NCBI GenBank assembly: GCA_963750535.1
Contig: CAVVRF010000043.1
Span: forward strand, 65,480 to 129,479
Origin: JAKFWF01 sp963750535
GTDB lineage: Bacteria > Pseudomonadota > Alphaproteobacteria > Rhizobiales > Hyphomicrobiaceae
Reading direction: 5' to 3'
Length of the DNA: 64,000 nt
The position numbers and the translations under genes are program-made. Below, one piece after another: positions 28,691 to 37,654 of this stretch. Position 1 is the first letter of the stretch. Each line of letters opens with the position of its first letter. The notes beneath the pieces are model-generated. The model was not told the DNA's origin and did no database searches. It saw only the letters and a program-made list of their open reading frames with translations.

Positions 28691-30289
28691 ATGACTGCGA
28701 CAACCGCACGAGGCCCGACGCTCTGGCAGCCCGGAGACTGGAACGCCTTTTTTGGTTTTGGCACGAACATTCTGGTCAACATGCTTGTGCTGACCGGATT
28801 GCTGCGGTTCGTCCTGAAGATGCCCGATGACCTGGTATTCGGACGCATCCTGCCCGCCATGGGCCTGATGATGTGCCTCAGCACCTTCTATTATGCCTGG
28901 CTCGCCTACCGACTGGCCGCCCGAACCGGGCGCGACGATGTCTGCGCCCTGCCGTCCGGCATCAGCGTTCCGCACATGTTCGTGGTCACGTTCGTGATCA
29001 TGTTGCCGATCGCCGCCAAGACCGGCAGTCCGATCAAGGGCTGGGAAGCTGGCCTGGTGTGGGTGTTCGTTCAAAGTTTCGTTCTCATGCTTGGCGGCTT
29101 TATCGCTCCGCTAATTCGCAAAGTGACGCCCCGCGCCGCGTTGCTTGGCACCCTTGCCGGTGTATCGATCGCGTTCATCTCGATGCGACCGGCGATGGAA
29201 ATCTTCATGACGCCGGCCATCGGACTTGTTTCGCTGGCTGTCATCCTGGCGAGTTGGTTCGGCGGGATGCGCTATCCGAGGGGGATTCCCGCGGGTCTGA
29301 TCGCGATCGCGCTGGGAATGCTCATCGCCTGGGGCTCGACGGCGCTCGGGCTCGACGTCGGCGGCATGAGCGGCGGCAAGCTCGCAGCCTCGTTCGCCAA
29401 CTTCGGATTCTCCTTGCCGATGCCGGCGATCGATCACGTATTTTCGGGCTTCGAGTTCCTGCCGATCATCCTCGTCACCGCGATCCCGTTCGGCGTCTAT
29501 GACCTCGTCGAGGCGATGGACAATGTGGAGAGTGCCGAGGCGGCTGGTGATACTTTCCCCACCACATCCGTGCTCACGGCCGACGGTGTCGTCAGCCTCA
29601 TCGGGTGCATGATGGGCAATCCGTTCATCAACGCCGTCTACATCGGGCACCCCGGCTGGAAGGCGATGGGCGGACGCATCGGCTATTCGGCGGCGACCGG
29701 CCTCATGGTCGTGGTGCTATCCTGGTTCGGCATCATATCGGTGCTGCTGGCCCTCGTGCCCGTCGTCGCGATCTCGCCGATCCTGCTCTACATCGGAATG
29801 CTGATCGGCGCGCAGGCCTTCCAATCGACTCCCAAGGAACATGCGCCGGCCATTGTGCTGGCCCTCACGCCGCATCTGGCGGCCTGGGCCAAAGTCCTGG
29901 TCGATGGTGCCCTGGGCGCAGCCGGCACCAACGCCCATGCCGTGGGTCTCGACAAGCTTGCCAATGTTGGCGTGCTCTATAGAGGGCTCGAGGTGATGGG
30001 CGGCGGCGCAATCCTGACGGGCCTGGTGCTCGGCGCGATTGCGGTTTTTATTGTCGAGAAGCAGTGGTTCCGCGCAACGGGCTTTGCAGTCGCCGGGGCC
30101 GCCTTGACCTACTTCGGGTTCATGCACGGAGAGGCGGTCGGCATAGGCAATGGATTTGGCGTTTCACCGGCGATTTCACTCGGATATCTGCTTGTTGCCG
30201 GAGTGCTTTTCGCCTGTGGCCATAAAGCGGGAGCGGACGCTTTAGCGTCAGATGCCGCTATTGCTGCGCGACCGGCGGCCGCCGAGTGA
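28691..30289 (+). CDS. NCS2-type permease (xanthine/uracil-like)
   Basis: 532 residues from ATG 28691, with about twelve membrane segments. It has the nucleobase-transporter layout, with ALPSGISVPHMF early on, FGVYDLVEAMDNVESAEAAGD in the middle and INAVYIGHPGWKAMGGRIGYSAATG later. It imports a substrate by proton symport. The preceding hydrolase is co-oriented, so the pair probably imports and hydrolyses one compound, for example a pyrimidine, barbiturate- or biuret-like molecule. Confidence 0.85.
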   Translation: MTATTARGPTLWQPGDWNAFFGFGTNILVNMLVLTGLLRFVLKMPDDLVFGRILPAMGLMMCLSTFYYAWLAYRLAARTGRDDVCALPSGISVPHMFVVTFVIMLPIAAKTGSPIKGWEAGLVWVFVQSFVLMLGGFIAPLIRKVTPRAALLGTLAGVSIAFISMRPAMEIFMTPAIGLVSLAVILASWFGGMRYPRGIPAGLIAIALGMLIAWGSTALGLDVGGMSGGKLAASFANFGFSLPMPAIDHVFSGFEFLPIILVTAIPFGVYDLVEAMDNVESAEAAGDTFPTTSVLTADGVVSLIGCMMGNPFINAVYIGHPGWKAMGGRIGYSAATGLMVVVLSWFGIISVLLALVPVVAISPILLYIGMLIGAQAFQSTPKEHAPAIVLALTPHLAAWAKVLVDGALGAAGTNAHAVGLDKLANVGVLYRGLEVMGGGAILTGLVLGAIAVFIVEKQWFRATGFAVAGAALTYFGFMHGEAVGIGNGFGVSPAISLGYLLVAGVLFACGHKAGADALASDAAIAARPAAAE

Positions 30290-30757
30290 CCAGTTCGAGA
30301 AAGTGAAATCTCCCAAATCGAAGCCACCGGGCAAGGCGGCGCGAACGCCTTTCTGCCCAGATTCAGTGCGCTGAAATGATTGCGCAGATGTCACCCTACC
30401 GGCGCTGAAATGGCCGCCGGTTGGGGACATGCGTAAGCGCGCATTTCTCGAGATTTTCCGTGTCGGAATTGCCAACGCCGAACCGCCCCCGTTTGACAAT
30501 ATTTCAACAGTTTCACCAAAAGTTGTGGATGCCATTCGATTACACGCTCGATGATGTCACGCGGTCACGCCCCGGCAGATCCGCGCCTGCTAGCCTGCGG
30601 TTACGTTGAATCGCTGGAATGTTTGCTTGGTCAATACGGAGGGTGGACCGGGAGGACGGTCAATCAACCCAGTCATAACAAGATGGCTGCCTCGCTGTCC
30701 CGAATTCAAGGTGGGTTCACTTTTCTCTTCAGCATAAGCTACTGGAGGATGTGAGCT
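30290..30757. other. Gene-free interval
   Basis: 468 bases after the permease. No credible gene or repeat. It probably contains the promoter of the small secreted protein at 30758. Confidence 0.4.
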
Positions 30758-31141
30758 ATGATGATCAAGGCACTGCGCGCATCATTCTTCACGACGGTAA
30801 TCGTTGCTTTCTGCTCGGTACTGTACGCGAGCCCAGGCCGCTCGCAGGAAAAGCACGGTGCGCATGGCGAAGGCCATGACACGATGCACCATTGGTACCA
30901 GACGCTGAAGCAGCCGCTCACGGGCATGTCGTGCTGCAATAATGAAGATTGCAGACCGACGGTTTCGCGTGTGGTTGGTGAGACGGTCGAGGTAATGGTC
31001 GACGGCGAATGGACGGCCGTGCCGCACGAAAAGATCGTCAAGACGCCGTCGCCTGACCTGGGGTCGCATGTGTGTGCGCCGAAGTACAGCACATCGAAAC
31101 CGAAGACGCTTTTCTGCGTGGTACTCGGTGGGGGTGTTTGA
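30758..31141 (+). CDS. Small secreted Cys- and His-containing protein
   Basis: 127 residues with GGAGG upstream. A signal peptide ending near GRSQ is followed by a His-rich start (EKHGAHGEGHDTMHHWYQTL) and the motif MSCCNNEDCRPT, which I recall from a conserved alphaproteobacterial hypothetical family; further cysteines lie near the end (SHVCAPK, TLFCVV). Metal binding or disulfide formation is possible. The function is unknown. Confidence 0.7.
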   Translation: MMIKALRASFFTTVIVAFCSVLYASPGRSQEKHGAHGEGHDTMHHWYQTLKQPLTGMSCCNNEDCRPTVSRVVGETVEVMVDGEWTAVPHEKIVKTPSPDLGSHVCAPKYSTSKPKTLFCVVLGGGV

Positions 31142-31678
31142 GAATATCCGCCGGTTATGATGACAGTGGGCGATTTCAATACCGTCCGCAATTTGACGGC
31201 GCTTGCTGTTGTCCTTGCCGCGGGCCGTGTATCGCTGCTCCGCCGGTCGCAACCCGCGCCGCAGTCGGACTTTGCACGTTTGAGTGCGAGACGGCGTGGC
31301 GGAACAGGAAAGCTCCGTCATTGAAGCTTCCTGATGGTGCTGGCTGTTCTTGCACCAAACTACTGTCGATGTGCGCAACTGAGGATGTCGCCGCGGCGTT
31401 TGCCGCGCGTGCTCTGGACGGCCACCGTCTTCTATCGGAACGTCCGTTATCGGCGTGTCGCGATGAAGCGCAAAGGCACCCAACCCTTCACCGCCGCGGC
31501 CCGACAATATCTCAATCCCTACTCGATGCTCGACAGGCCGCCGGCGGCGACAAACGCCCGATCGTTGCAGGTCGTGGGTACGCCCGGTTCGGTTTGGAAT
31601 AGCCCGCCGACGAGCGCGACATTCCTCTGGCTTGTCCAAACCTTGACAGCTCCTGACCTGCATGTCAGTAAATACGAC
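31142..31678. other. Gene-free interval before the catabolic cluster
   Basis: 537 bases. Open frames run through it on both strands, but none has a ribosome site or a recognisable fold, and their composition (clusters of Arg and Cys) looks non-coding. It may hold the promoter for the catabolic cluster. Confidence 0.4.
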
Positions 31679-33196
31679 ATGCCGCGGTCTGCTTCAGACT
31701 TCGATGTTGTCGTGGTTGGCGGGGGCGGCGCCGCTCTCATGGCGGCCTATTCGGCGGCACGCCATGGCCGCAAGGTCGTCCTGTTCGAGAAGGCAGCGGC
31801 ACTGGGCGGCACCACGGCCCTGTCGGTCGGCACGATCTGCTCGAGTTCGACGCGACTGCAGCAGCGAGCCGGCATCGACGACTGTCCGGACTCGCACTTC
31901 GAAGACATGGCAAAGTTCGCGGGCTCGCTTGCCAATCGCGACAATCTCGAGCTGCGACGCATCCTCGTCGACAATGTGCCGGAGACGATCGCCATCCTTG
32001 ACGATCTCGGCGTCGAATTCATCGGACCACTGCCGGAGCCGCCGCACACCAAGCCGCGATTGCATGCGATCCTGCCCCATTCGCGCGGTTTCATCCGCCA
32101 CCTCGAGCGTGCCTGCCGCAGGCTTGGGGTGACGATCCGCACCAGCAGCAAGGTCGAGGGGCTGATCAACCAGGCCGGCGGCATCGCCGGCGTCGAATTG
32201 TCCGCATCAGGCAATGGCCGACCGGCGGAGCGGATCATGGCGCGGCGCGGCGTCATCCTGGCAACGGGCGACTTCAGCGCGGCGCCGGCAGCGTTCAAGC
32301 AGCGCTTCATGAGCGGCGCGCTCCTCGACATCGGCGGCGTCAATCCGAGCAGCACCGGCGACGGCCAGCGGATGGCGGAGGTGGTCGGTGCGCAGGTCGT
32401 GAATGGTGATCTCGCGTGGGGTCCCGAGATCCGGTTCGCGGCGCCACCCAAACCGAGCATCATTGCCAAGCTGCCGGTCAGTCGCTGGTTCGCTCGCTCG
32501 CTATCACTCGCCATGAAAGTCCTGCCGCCGGCGATGCTGCGACCGTTCCTGCTCGGCTTCGTGACGACCTTTCTGGCGCCGTCGCCGCGACTGTTCGAGC
32601 AGGGTGCGATCCTGGTCAACAACCGCGGCGAGCGCTTCTGCGACGAGCTGGCGAGGCCGCAGGATCATGTCGGGCGACAGCCCGACCAGAAAGCGTTCAT
32701 CATCTTCGATCAGCAAGTGGCACAGCGCTTCACAGCCTGGCCGAATTTCATCTCGACGGCGCCGGGCGTCGGTTACGCCTACCTGCCGGACTATGCGCGC
32801 TCACGGCCGGATATCTATGCCAGTGCGCCGACGCTGGAGGAATTGGCGGGCAAGCTCGGGCTCGCGGCCGACGTGCTGTCGGCGACTGTCGCCGCAGTCA
32901 ATCAGAGCCGGGGCGGCCAGCACGCCAGCGCCGCTCCCGAACCGCTGACCCAAGGCCCGTTCCACGCGCTAGGGCCGGCGAAATCCTGGATCGTATTCAG
33001 CGAGGGCGGTCTCAGGATCGACCGCGACTTCCGTGTCCTCGATGCAAGCGGCAAGCCGATCGCCGGTCTCTACGCCGCCGGTTCCGCCGGACAGGGCGGC
33101 CTGCTGCTCGAGGGCCACGGCCACCATCTCGGCTGGGCATTCACCTCCGGCCGGCTCGCCGGTCGCAACGCCGCACTTCGCCCACCGTCCGGCTGA
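31679..33196 (+). CDS. FAD-binding dehydrogenase (3-ketosteroid dehydrogenase / fumarate reductase flavoprotein-like)
   Basis: 505 residues from ATG 31679 (MPRSASDFDVVVVGGGGAA). The Rossmann FAD motif VVVVGGGGAALMAAYSAARHG is at the N-terminus with GRKVVLFEKAAALGGTTALS after it; the C-terminal FAD contact is GLYAAGSAGQGGLLLEGHGHHLGWAFTSGRLAG. This domain order is that of KstD/FRD-type dehydrogenases, which remove or add hydrogens next to a carbonyl. The frame is open 115 codons upstream, but the extra part has no known domain. It is the first gene of a co-directional catabolic cluster. Confidence 0.9.
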   Translation: MPRSASDFDVVVVGGGGAALMAAYSAARHGRKVVLFEKAAALGGTTALSVGTICSSSTRLQQRAGIDDCPDSHFEDMAKFAGSLANRDNLELRRILVDNVPETIAILDDLGVEFIGPLPEPPHTKPRLHAILPHSRGFIRHLERACRRLGVTIRTSSKVEGLINQAGGIAGVELSASGNGRPAERIMARRGVILATGDFSAAPAAFKQRFMSGALLDIGGVNPSSTGDGQRMAEVVGAQVVNGDLAWGPEIRFAAPPKPSIIAKLPVSRWFARSLSLAMKVLPPAMLRPFLLGFVTTFLAPSPRLFEQGAILVNNRGERFCDELARPQDHVGRQPDQKAFIIFDQQVAQRFTAWPNFISTAPGVGYAYLPDYARSRPDIYASAPTLEELAGKLGLAADVLSATVAAVNQSRGGQHASAAPEPLTQGPFHALGPAKSWIVFSEGGLRIDRDFRVLDASGKPIAGLYAAGSAGQGGLLLEGHGHHLGWAFTSGRLAGRNAALRPPSG

Positions 33197-33305
33197 GTAG
33201 CGCCGGAAACTGCGCCGGGCGGCAATGCCTGCAGGCACTTCGCCTAAGGGATTGCCAGCCAGCGATGAACCAGGGGAGAGGAAACGATCATGCCGAGAGA
33301 CCGCA

Positions 33306-34076
33306 ATGTACGGGCTTGAAGGACGCAAGGCGATCGTAACCGGCGCGGCGCTCGGCATCGGCCGGGCAATTGCCGCCCGGCTCGTCGCCGAAGGTTGCGA
33401 TGTCGGCATCTTCGATGTCGACGGCGCCGCCGCGCACGCCACCGCGAATGCCATCGCCAAGCCGGGCCGCAAGATCGCGGTCGCCGCCGGCGACGTGTCC
33501 TCGAGCCGCGACGTCGAGGCCGGGATCGGCAAGCTGATGTCCGAGCTGGGGCCGGTCGACATCCTCGTCAACAATGCCGGTATCTGCCGGATCGGCAGGA
33601 TACTCGACATGCCGGAAGCCGACTGGAGGGCAACTTTCGGCGTCAATGTCGACGGCCTCTATCATGTGTCGCGGCAGGTGGTGCCGCAAATGATCGAGCG
33701 CCGGTCCGGATCGGTGATCAACCTCGCTTCCTGGATGGGCAAGTCGGGCGTGCCGTCGTACGGTGCCTATTGTGCCTCCAAATTCGCTATCGTTGCCCTG
33801 ACGCAGGCGCTGGCGGCGGAGGTCGGCGAGCATGGCATCAGGGTCAACGCGGTGGCGCCTGGCCTGATCGTCGAGACCCGGATGCGCGACGAATCCGAGC
33901 TCGACCGCGTCGCGCAGGGTCTGCCCAGTGCCCAGGAACGGGCCAAGAGCATTCCGTTGCGCCGCGCCGGCGTGCCGGAGGATATTGCAAAGGCAGTGAC
34001 CTTCCTGGCCTCGTCGCAGGCGGACTACATCACCGGCGAGACGGTGAGCGTCACCGGCGGCCTGTGGAACGATTGA
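33306..34076 (+). CDS. Short-chain dehydrogenase/reductase
   Basis: 256 residues from ATG 33306. The cofactor motif TGAALGIG is near residue 12, NNAG at 89-92, and the catalytic S142, Y155 and K159 (YCASK) are all present. The C-terminal VTGGLWND is typical of classical SDRs. It would interconvert an alcohol and ketone with NAD(P). It lies 110 bases after the flavoprotein and 24 bases before the aldolase-like gene. Confidence 0.95.
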   Translation: MYGLEGRKAIVTGAALGIGRAIAARLVAEGCDVGIFDVDGAAAHATANAIAKPGRKIAVAAGDVSSSRDVEAGIGKLMSELGPVDILVNNAGICRIGRILDMPEADWRATFGVNVDGLYHVSRQVVPQMIERRSGSVINLASWMGKSGVPSYGAYCASKFAIVALTQALAAEVGEHGIRVNAVAPGLIVETRMRDESELDRVAQGLPSAQERAKSIPLRRAGVPEDIAKAVTFLASSQADYITGETVSVTGGLWND

Positions 34077-34100
34077 ACCGGAAAACCGAAGGAGAAACCG

Positions 34101-35063
34101 ATGCCACGCTTCAAGAATTTCCGGCCGGCCGGCGTGATCCCGGCAACGCTTCTCGCGTTCAACGAGGACATGAGCATCGACGAGCGCCAGACCCGCAAGC
34201 ATCTGCGCGACTGCGCGCTGATCGACGGAGTGACCGCGGTCACCGTCAATGGCCACGCCTCCGAGGTGCACGCCTGCACGTTCGATGAGCAGCGGCAGCT
34301 ACTCGCCGCCTCGCTCGCCGAGGTTGGCGACAAGGTGCCGCTGATCAACGGCATCTATGCCGACGGTAGCATCGAGGCGGCGAGAATTGCCGCCATGTCG
34401 GCCAAGGAGGGCGCTTCCGCCCTGCTGGTGTTCCCGCCGAACTCGATGTCGATGGGCGGACAGTTGCGGCCCGAGATGGCAATCACCCACTTCCGCCGGA
34501 TCGCCGACGCCACCGACCTGCCGATCATCGCCTTCCAGTACCCGATGACCACCGGCCTCGGCTACACCTTCGACACGCTGCTGCAGCTGTTCGACAAGGT
34601 GCCGACGATCCAGGCGATAAAGGACTGGTCGAACGACGCCATGCTGCACGAGCGGCACATCCGCACGTTCCAGAGCCTGGCTCGCCCGGTCAACGTGCTG
34701 ACGACGCATTCGTCCTGGCTGATGGCGTCGCTTGCGATGGGCGCCAACGGCCTGCTCTCCGGTGCCGGCAGCGTCATCGCCGATCTGCATGTGGCGCTGT
34801 TTCGCGCCGTGCAGTCCGGTGACCTCAAGGCGGCACAGGCGATCAACGACCGCATCGTGCCGACCGCGCAGGCGTTCTACGCACCGCCGTTCCTCGACAT
34901 GCACAATCGCATGAAGGAGGCGCTGGTGCTGCTCGGCCGGCTCGACAAGGCGGTGGTCCGCCCGCCGCTGATGAAGCTTTCCGCCGCCGAGATCGACCGC
35001 ATCAAGCAGGCCCTCGACCAGGCCGGCATCAGCCGCGAGGGTGCCCTCAAGCGCGCAGCCTGA
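34101..35063 (+). CDS. Dihydrodipicolinate synthase family aldolase/lyase
   Basis: 320 residues with the (beta/alpha)8 fold of the DapA/NanA family. The Schiff-base lysine is K174 in IQAIKDWSND and the supporting tyrosine is Y147 in IIAFQYPMTTGLG. GGQLRPEM and AMGANGLLSGAG also fit. The catabolic context suggests a pyruvate-dependent aldolase or dehydratase rather than lysine biosynthesis. An AAGGAG ribosome site precedes the start. Confidence 0.92.
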   Translation: MPRFKNFRPAGVIPATLLAFNEDMSIDERQTRKHLRDCALIDGVTAVTVNGHASEVHACTFDEQRQLLAASLAEVGDKVPLINGIYADGSIEAARIAAMSAKEGASALLVFPPNSMSMGGQLRPEMAITHFRRIADATDLPIIAFQYPMTTGLGYTFDTLLQLFDKVPTIQAIKDWSNDAMLHERHIRTFQSLARPVNVLTTHSSWLMASLAMGANGLLSGAGSVIADLHVALFRAVQSGDLKAAQAINDRIVPTAQAFYAPPFLDMHNRMKEALVLLGRLDKAVVRPPLMKLSAAEIDRIKQALDQAGISREGALKRAA

Positions 35064-35087
35064 GGCGGCCGGCGAGGTCCAGGCGCG

Positions 35088-36878
35088 ATGACCAGGGATG
35101 CCACGGTCGATCTCTTCAGCCCGGGCCGGATCGGCCCGCTCGCGCTGAAGAACCGCGTCATCATGGCGCCGATGACAACCCGCAAGGCCGATGCCGACGG
35201 GTTCGTCACCGATGCCGGGATCGCCTACTACGAGGCGCGGGCGCGAGGCGGTGTCGGCCTGATCACGGTCGAAATGGCGTCGCCCGAGCGTGCTGGCAAG
35301 CACCGCAATTTCGAGCTCGGTCTCTATGACGACCGCTTCCTGCCGGGCCTTGCCCGGCTGGTGGCGGCGATCCAGGCGGCCGGCGCCAAGGCCTCGATCC
35401 AGATCGGCCACGGTGGCGGTCACACCCGTGTCGACATCACCGGTGAAGCGCCGATTGCGCCTTCCGCCATCCCCCATAGCGTGCAGGAAGGCCATACCGA
35501 GACGATCGTGCCCGAGGCGATGACCTTGGCTCGGATCGTGCAGACCCGCGAGGCCTTTGTCGCCGCGGCAGCACGCGCCGCGAAGGCCGGCTTCGACGCT
35601 GTCGAGATCCACGCCGCGCACGGCTACCTGATCTCGCAGTTTCTCGCGCCCTTGGAAAATACGCGCCGCGACGCCTACGGCGGCACGCTCGAGAACCGTG
35701 CGCGCTTCGCGCTCGAGATCACCCGGGCGGTGAAGGCCGCGGTGCCGCGGCTGGCGGTGATCTTCCGCATGAACGGCGACGATTTCTTCGACGGCGGGCT
35801 CACCCGTGACGAGGCGGTGCAAGTGGCTGCCTGGGCGGCGGATGCGGGCGCCGATGCCGTTCACATGACCGGCGGGCACTATCGATCGCAACCGACGGCC
35901 GCGATCATGATCCCGCCGATGGCGACGGCGAATACGCCGTTCCTCGGGTTTGCCGAGGCCGTGAAGCGTAAAGTTGCGGTGCCGGTGATCGCGGTCGGAC
36001 GCTTCGGCGATCCGGCGGCGGCGAAGGCCGCGGTGGCGCAGGGCAGGGCCGACTTCATCGCCCTCGGCCGGCCGCTGCTTGCCGACCCGGAGTGGGTTGC
36101 CAAGGCCGCGGCCGGCACCGCGGTTCGCCGCTGCCTCGCCTGCAACACTTGCGTCGACGGCATGCGGGAAGGCCGCCAGCTGCACTGCCTGGTCAATCCC
36201 GTGGCCGGACGGGAGCTGGCTTACGCTGGGCTGCAGCCGGTCCGTCGCGGCCAGCGCATCGCGGTCATCGGCGCCGGACCGGCCGGCCTCACCTATGCCT
36301 CGCTGATGTCAGCCGCCAATGAGGTGACCGTATTCGAACGCAGCCACGGCCTGGGCGGAGCGTTCACGCTCGCCGGCCTCGCGCCGCTGTTCCAGGGTGT
36401 GGCCGCCGACCCGAACAGCCTCGCCGAGTACATCGCCGGCCTCGCGCGCGCCTGCCGGGAGCAGGGCGCGACGATCCGAACCGGCACCGACGTCATCACC
36501 GATCCGCACCTGCTCGATGGCTTCGACCACGTCGTGGTCGCGACCGGCGCATCATATGCCGCGGGCCTTGGCGCCGTGGTCGCCGGTGTCTTGCGCAGCG
36601 GCCTGATGCGCCGCCGTCCGTTCGCAGGGCTCGCTCGCCAGGAGCGCTGGCGCAACTGGTTCTACTACAGGGCCCGCCGCCCGACCGGCGCGGCGATTGC
36701 GCGTCGTCTCGGCGGCACCGTCAGCCGCGAGTTGATTGGCGACGCATCGCGCGCCGGCAAGAGCGAGGACGCAATCGCCAGCGCCTTTGCCGCGGCCTAC
36801 GGTCGATTGGAAGTTGTGGCGATCGAGCCGAGCAAGGGAACGAGCGGCAAAGGCGTCGGCACCGCGGAGTTGGCTTGA
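35088..36878 (+). CDS. NADH:flavin oxidoreductase (2,4-dienoyl-CoA reductase / Old Yellow Enzyme type)
   Basis: 596 residues in two parts. Residues 1-340 form an Old Yellow Enzyme barrel (LFSPGRIGPLALKNRVIMAPMTT, EIHAAHGYLISQFLAPLENTRRDAYGG). A 4Fe-4S cluster motif follows (C349, C352, C355, C367). The rest is a FAD/NAD domain with IAVIGAGPAGL. The layout matches 2,4-dienoyl-CoA reductase and trimethylamine dehydrogenase relatives, which reduce activated C=C bonds or oxidise amines. The C-terminal NAD(P)H part looks somewhat shortened. Its stop overlaps the regulator start (TGATG). Confidence 0.92.
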   Translation: MTRDATVDLFSPGRIGPLALKNRVIMAPMTTRKADADGFVTDAGIAYYEARARGGVGLITVEMASPERAGKHRNFELGLYDDRFLPGLARLVAAIQAAGAKASIQIGHGGGHTRVDITGEAPIAPSAIPHSVQEGHTETIVPEAMTLARIVQTREAFVAAAARAAKAGFDAVEIHAAHGYLISQFLAPLENTRRDAYGGTLENRARFALEITRAVKAAVPRLAVIFRMNGDDFFDGGLTRDEAVQVAAWAADAGADAVHMTGGHYRSQPTAAIMIPPMATANTPFLGFAEAVKRKVAVPVIAVGRFGDPAAAKAAVAQGRADFIALGRPLLADPEWVAKAAAGTAVRRCLACNTCVDGMREGRQLHCLVNPVAGRELAYAGLQPVRRGQRIAVIGAGPAGLTYASLMSAANEVTVFERSHGLGGAFTLAGLAPLFQGVAADPNSLAEYIAGLARACREQGATIRTGTDVITDPHLLDGFDHVVVATGASYAAGLGAVVAGVLRSGLMRRRPFAGLARQERWRNWFYYRARRPTGAAIARRLGGTVSRELIGDASRAGKSEDAIASAFAAAYGRLEVVAIEPSKGTSGKGVGTAELA

Positions 36879-37477
36879 TGAAGGCAAAGATCAAGAGCGT
36901 CGCTACCGAGCTGCTGATCCGCAACGGCTACCAGGGCTTCAGATTTCGCGACGCCGCTGATTGCCTCAACACCACGCGCGCCAACATTCACTACTACTAC
37001 GGCAACAAGCTCAACCTGTGCGAGGAAGCGATCGTCGACTACGTCGAGCAGACGCTCGCCAACTGGACCGCCAACTGGCAAAGCGACAAGACTTTCGAGG
37101 AAAAGATCCACGGCATGATGGAGTCGAACCGGCAGCGCTATTTGCGCTTCAACCCGACCGGCAAGACCGCCAATCCCTGGAGCCTGATCGGCCGCATGCG
37201 CCTCGAGCGTGACGTGATCGGGCCGAGGGCGCGCAAGGCACTCGCCGATTTCGGCAGCACGCTGGAGAAACTCGTCATCGCCGGCATCGACCAGGCGGTC
37301 AAGAAGGGCGAGCTCTCGAACGACATTCCTCGCAGCGACATCGCCCTGCAGCTGGTCGCCATCGCCAATAGCGCCGGTCCGATCACCCAGGACGGCGGCA
37401 ATTTCGACCGGCTGGAACAGCTCTACCGTTCGTTCAGCCGCGTCGTGCACCACGCCTATGGCCCGAAGCGGAAATAG
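36878..37477 (+). CDS. TetR/AcrR family transcriptional regulator
   Basis: 199 residues starting at ATG 36878, which overlaps the stop of the preceding gene (TGATG); a TTG three bases earlier is the other option. The N-terminal helix-turn-helix reads ELLIRNGYQGFRFRDAADCLNTTRANIHYYYGNKLNL, with HYYYGNK typical of TetR. The C-terminal half is the ligand and dimer domain. Being last in the catabolic cluster and translationally coupled to it, it probably represses that cluster until the substrate is present. Confidence 0.92.
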   Translation: MKAKIKSVATELLIRNGYQGFRFRDAADCLNTTRANIHYYYGNKLNLCEEAIVDYVEQTLANWTANWQSDKTFEEKIHGMMESNRQRYLRFNPTGKTANPWSLIGRMRLERDVIGPRARKALADFGSTLEKLVIAGIDQAVKKGELSNDIPRSDIALQLVAIANSAGPITQDGGNFDRLEQLYRSFSRVVHHAYGPKRK

Positions 37478-37654
37478 CGGGTTGAAATTCGTATGCCGGC
37501 AAATGCCATCGGTTCCTCGATACCGGAATGATTTTAAGCCGCAGTGCAGCCGAGCCCGGTTGGCGCCAACGCGGCAATTGCTTATCGGCCCTTTCCAGTG
37601 TCACAATTGGAAAAAAATGGAAACGCCTTGGGTCAGTCCAGTGGAGGTCGGCAA

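Noticed and set aside
31072..31602. 176-codon plus-strand ORF between the secreted protein and the flavoprotein
   Set aside because: It overlaps the end of the secreted protein, has no ribosome site or recognisable domain, and its composition looks random.
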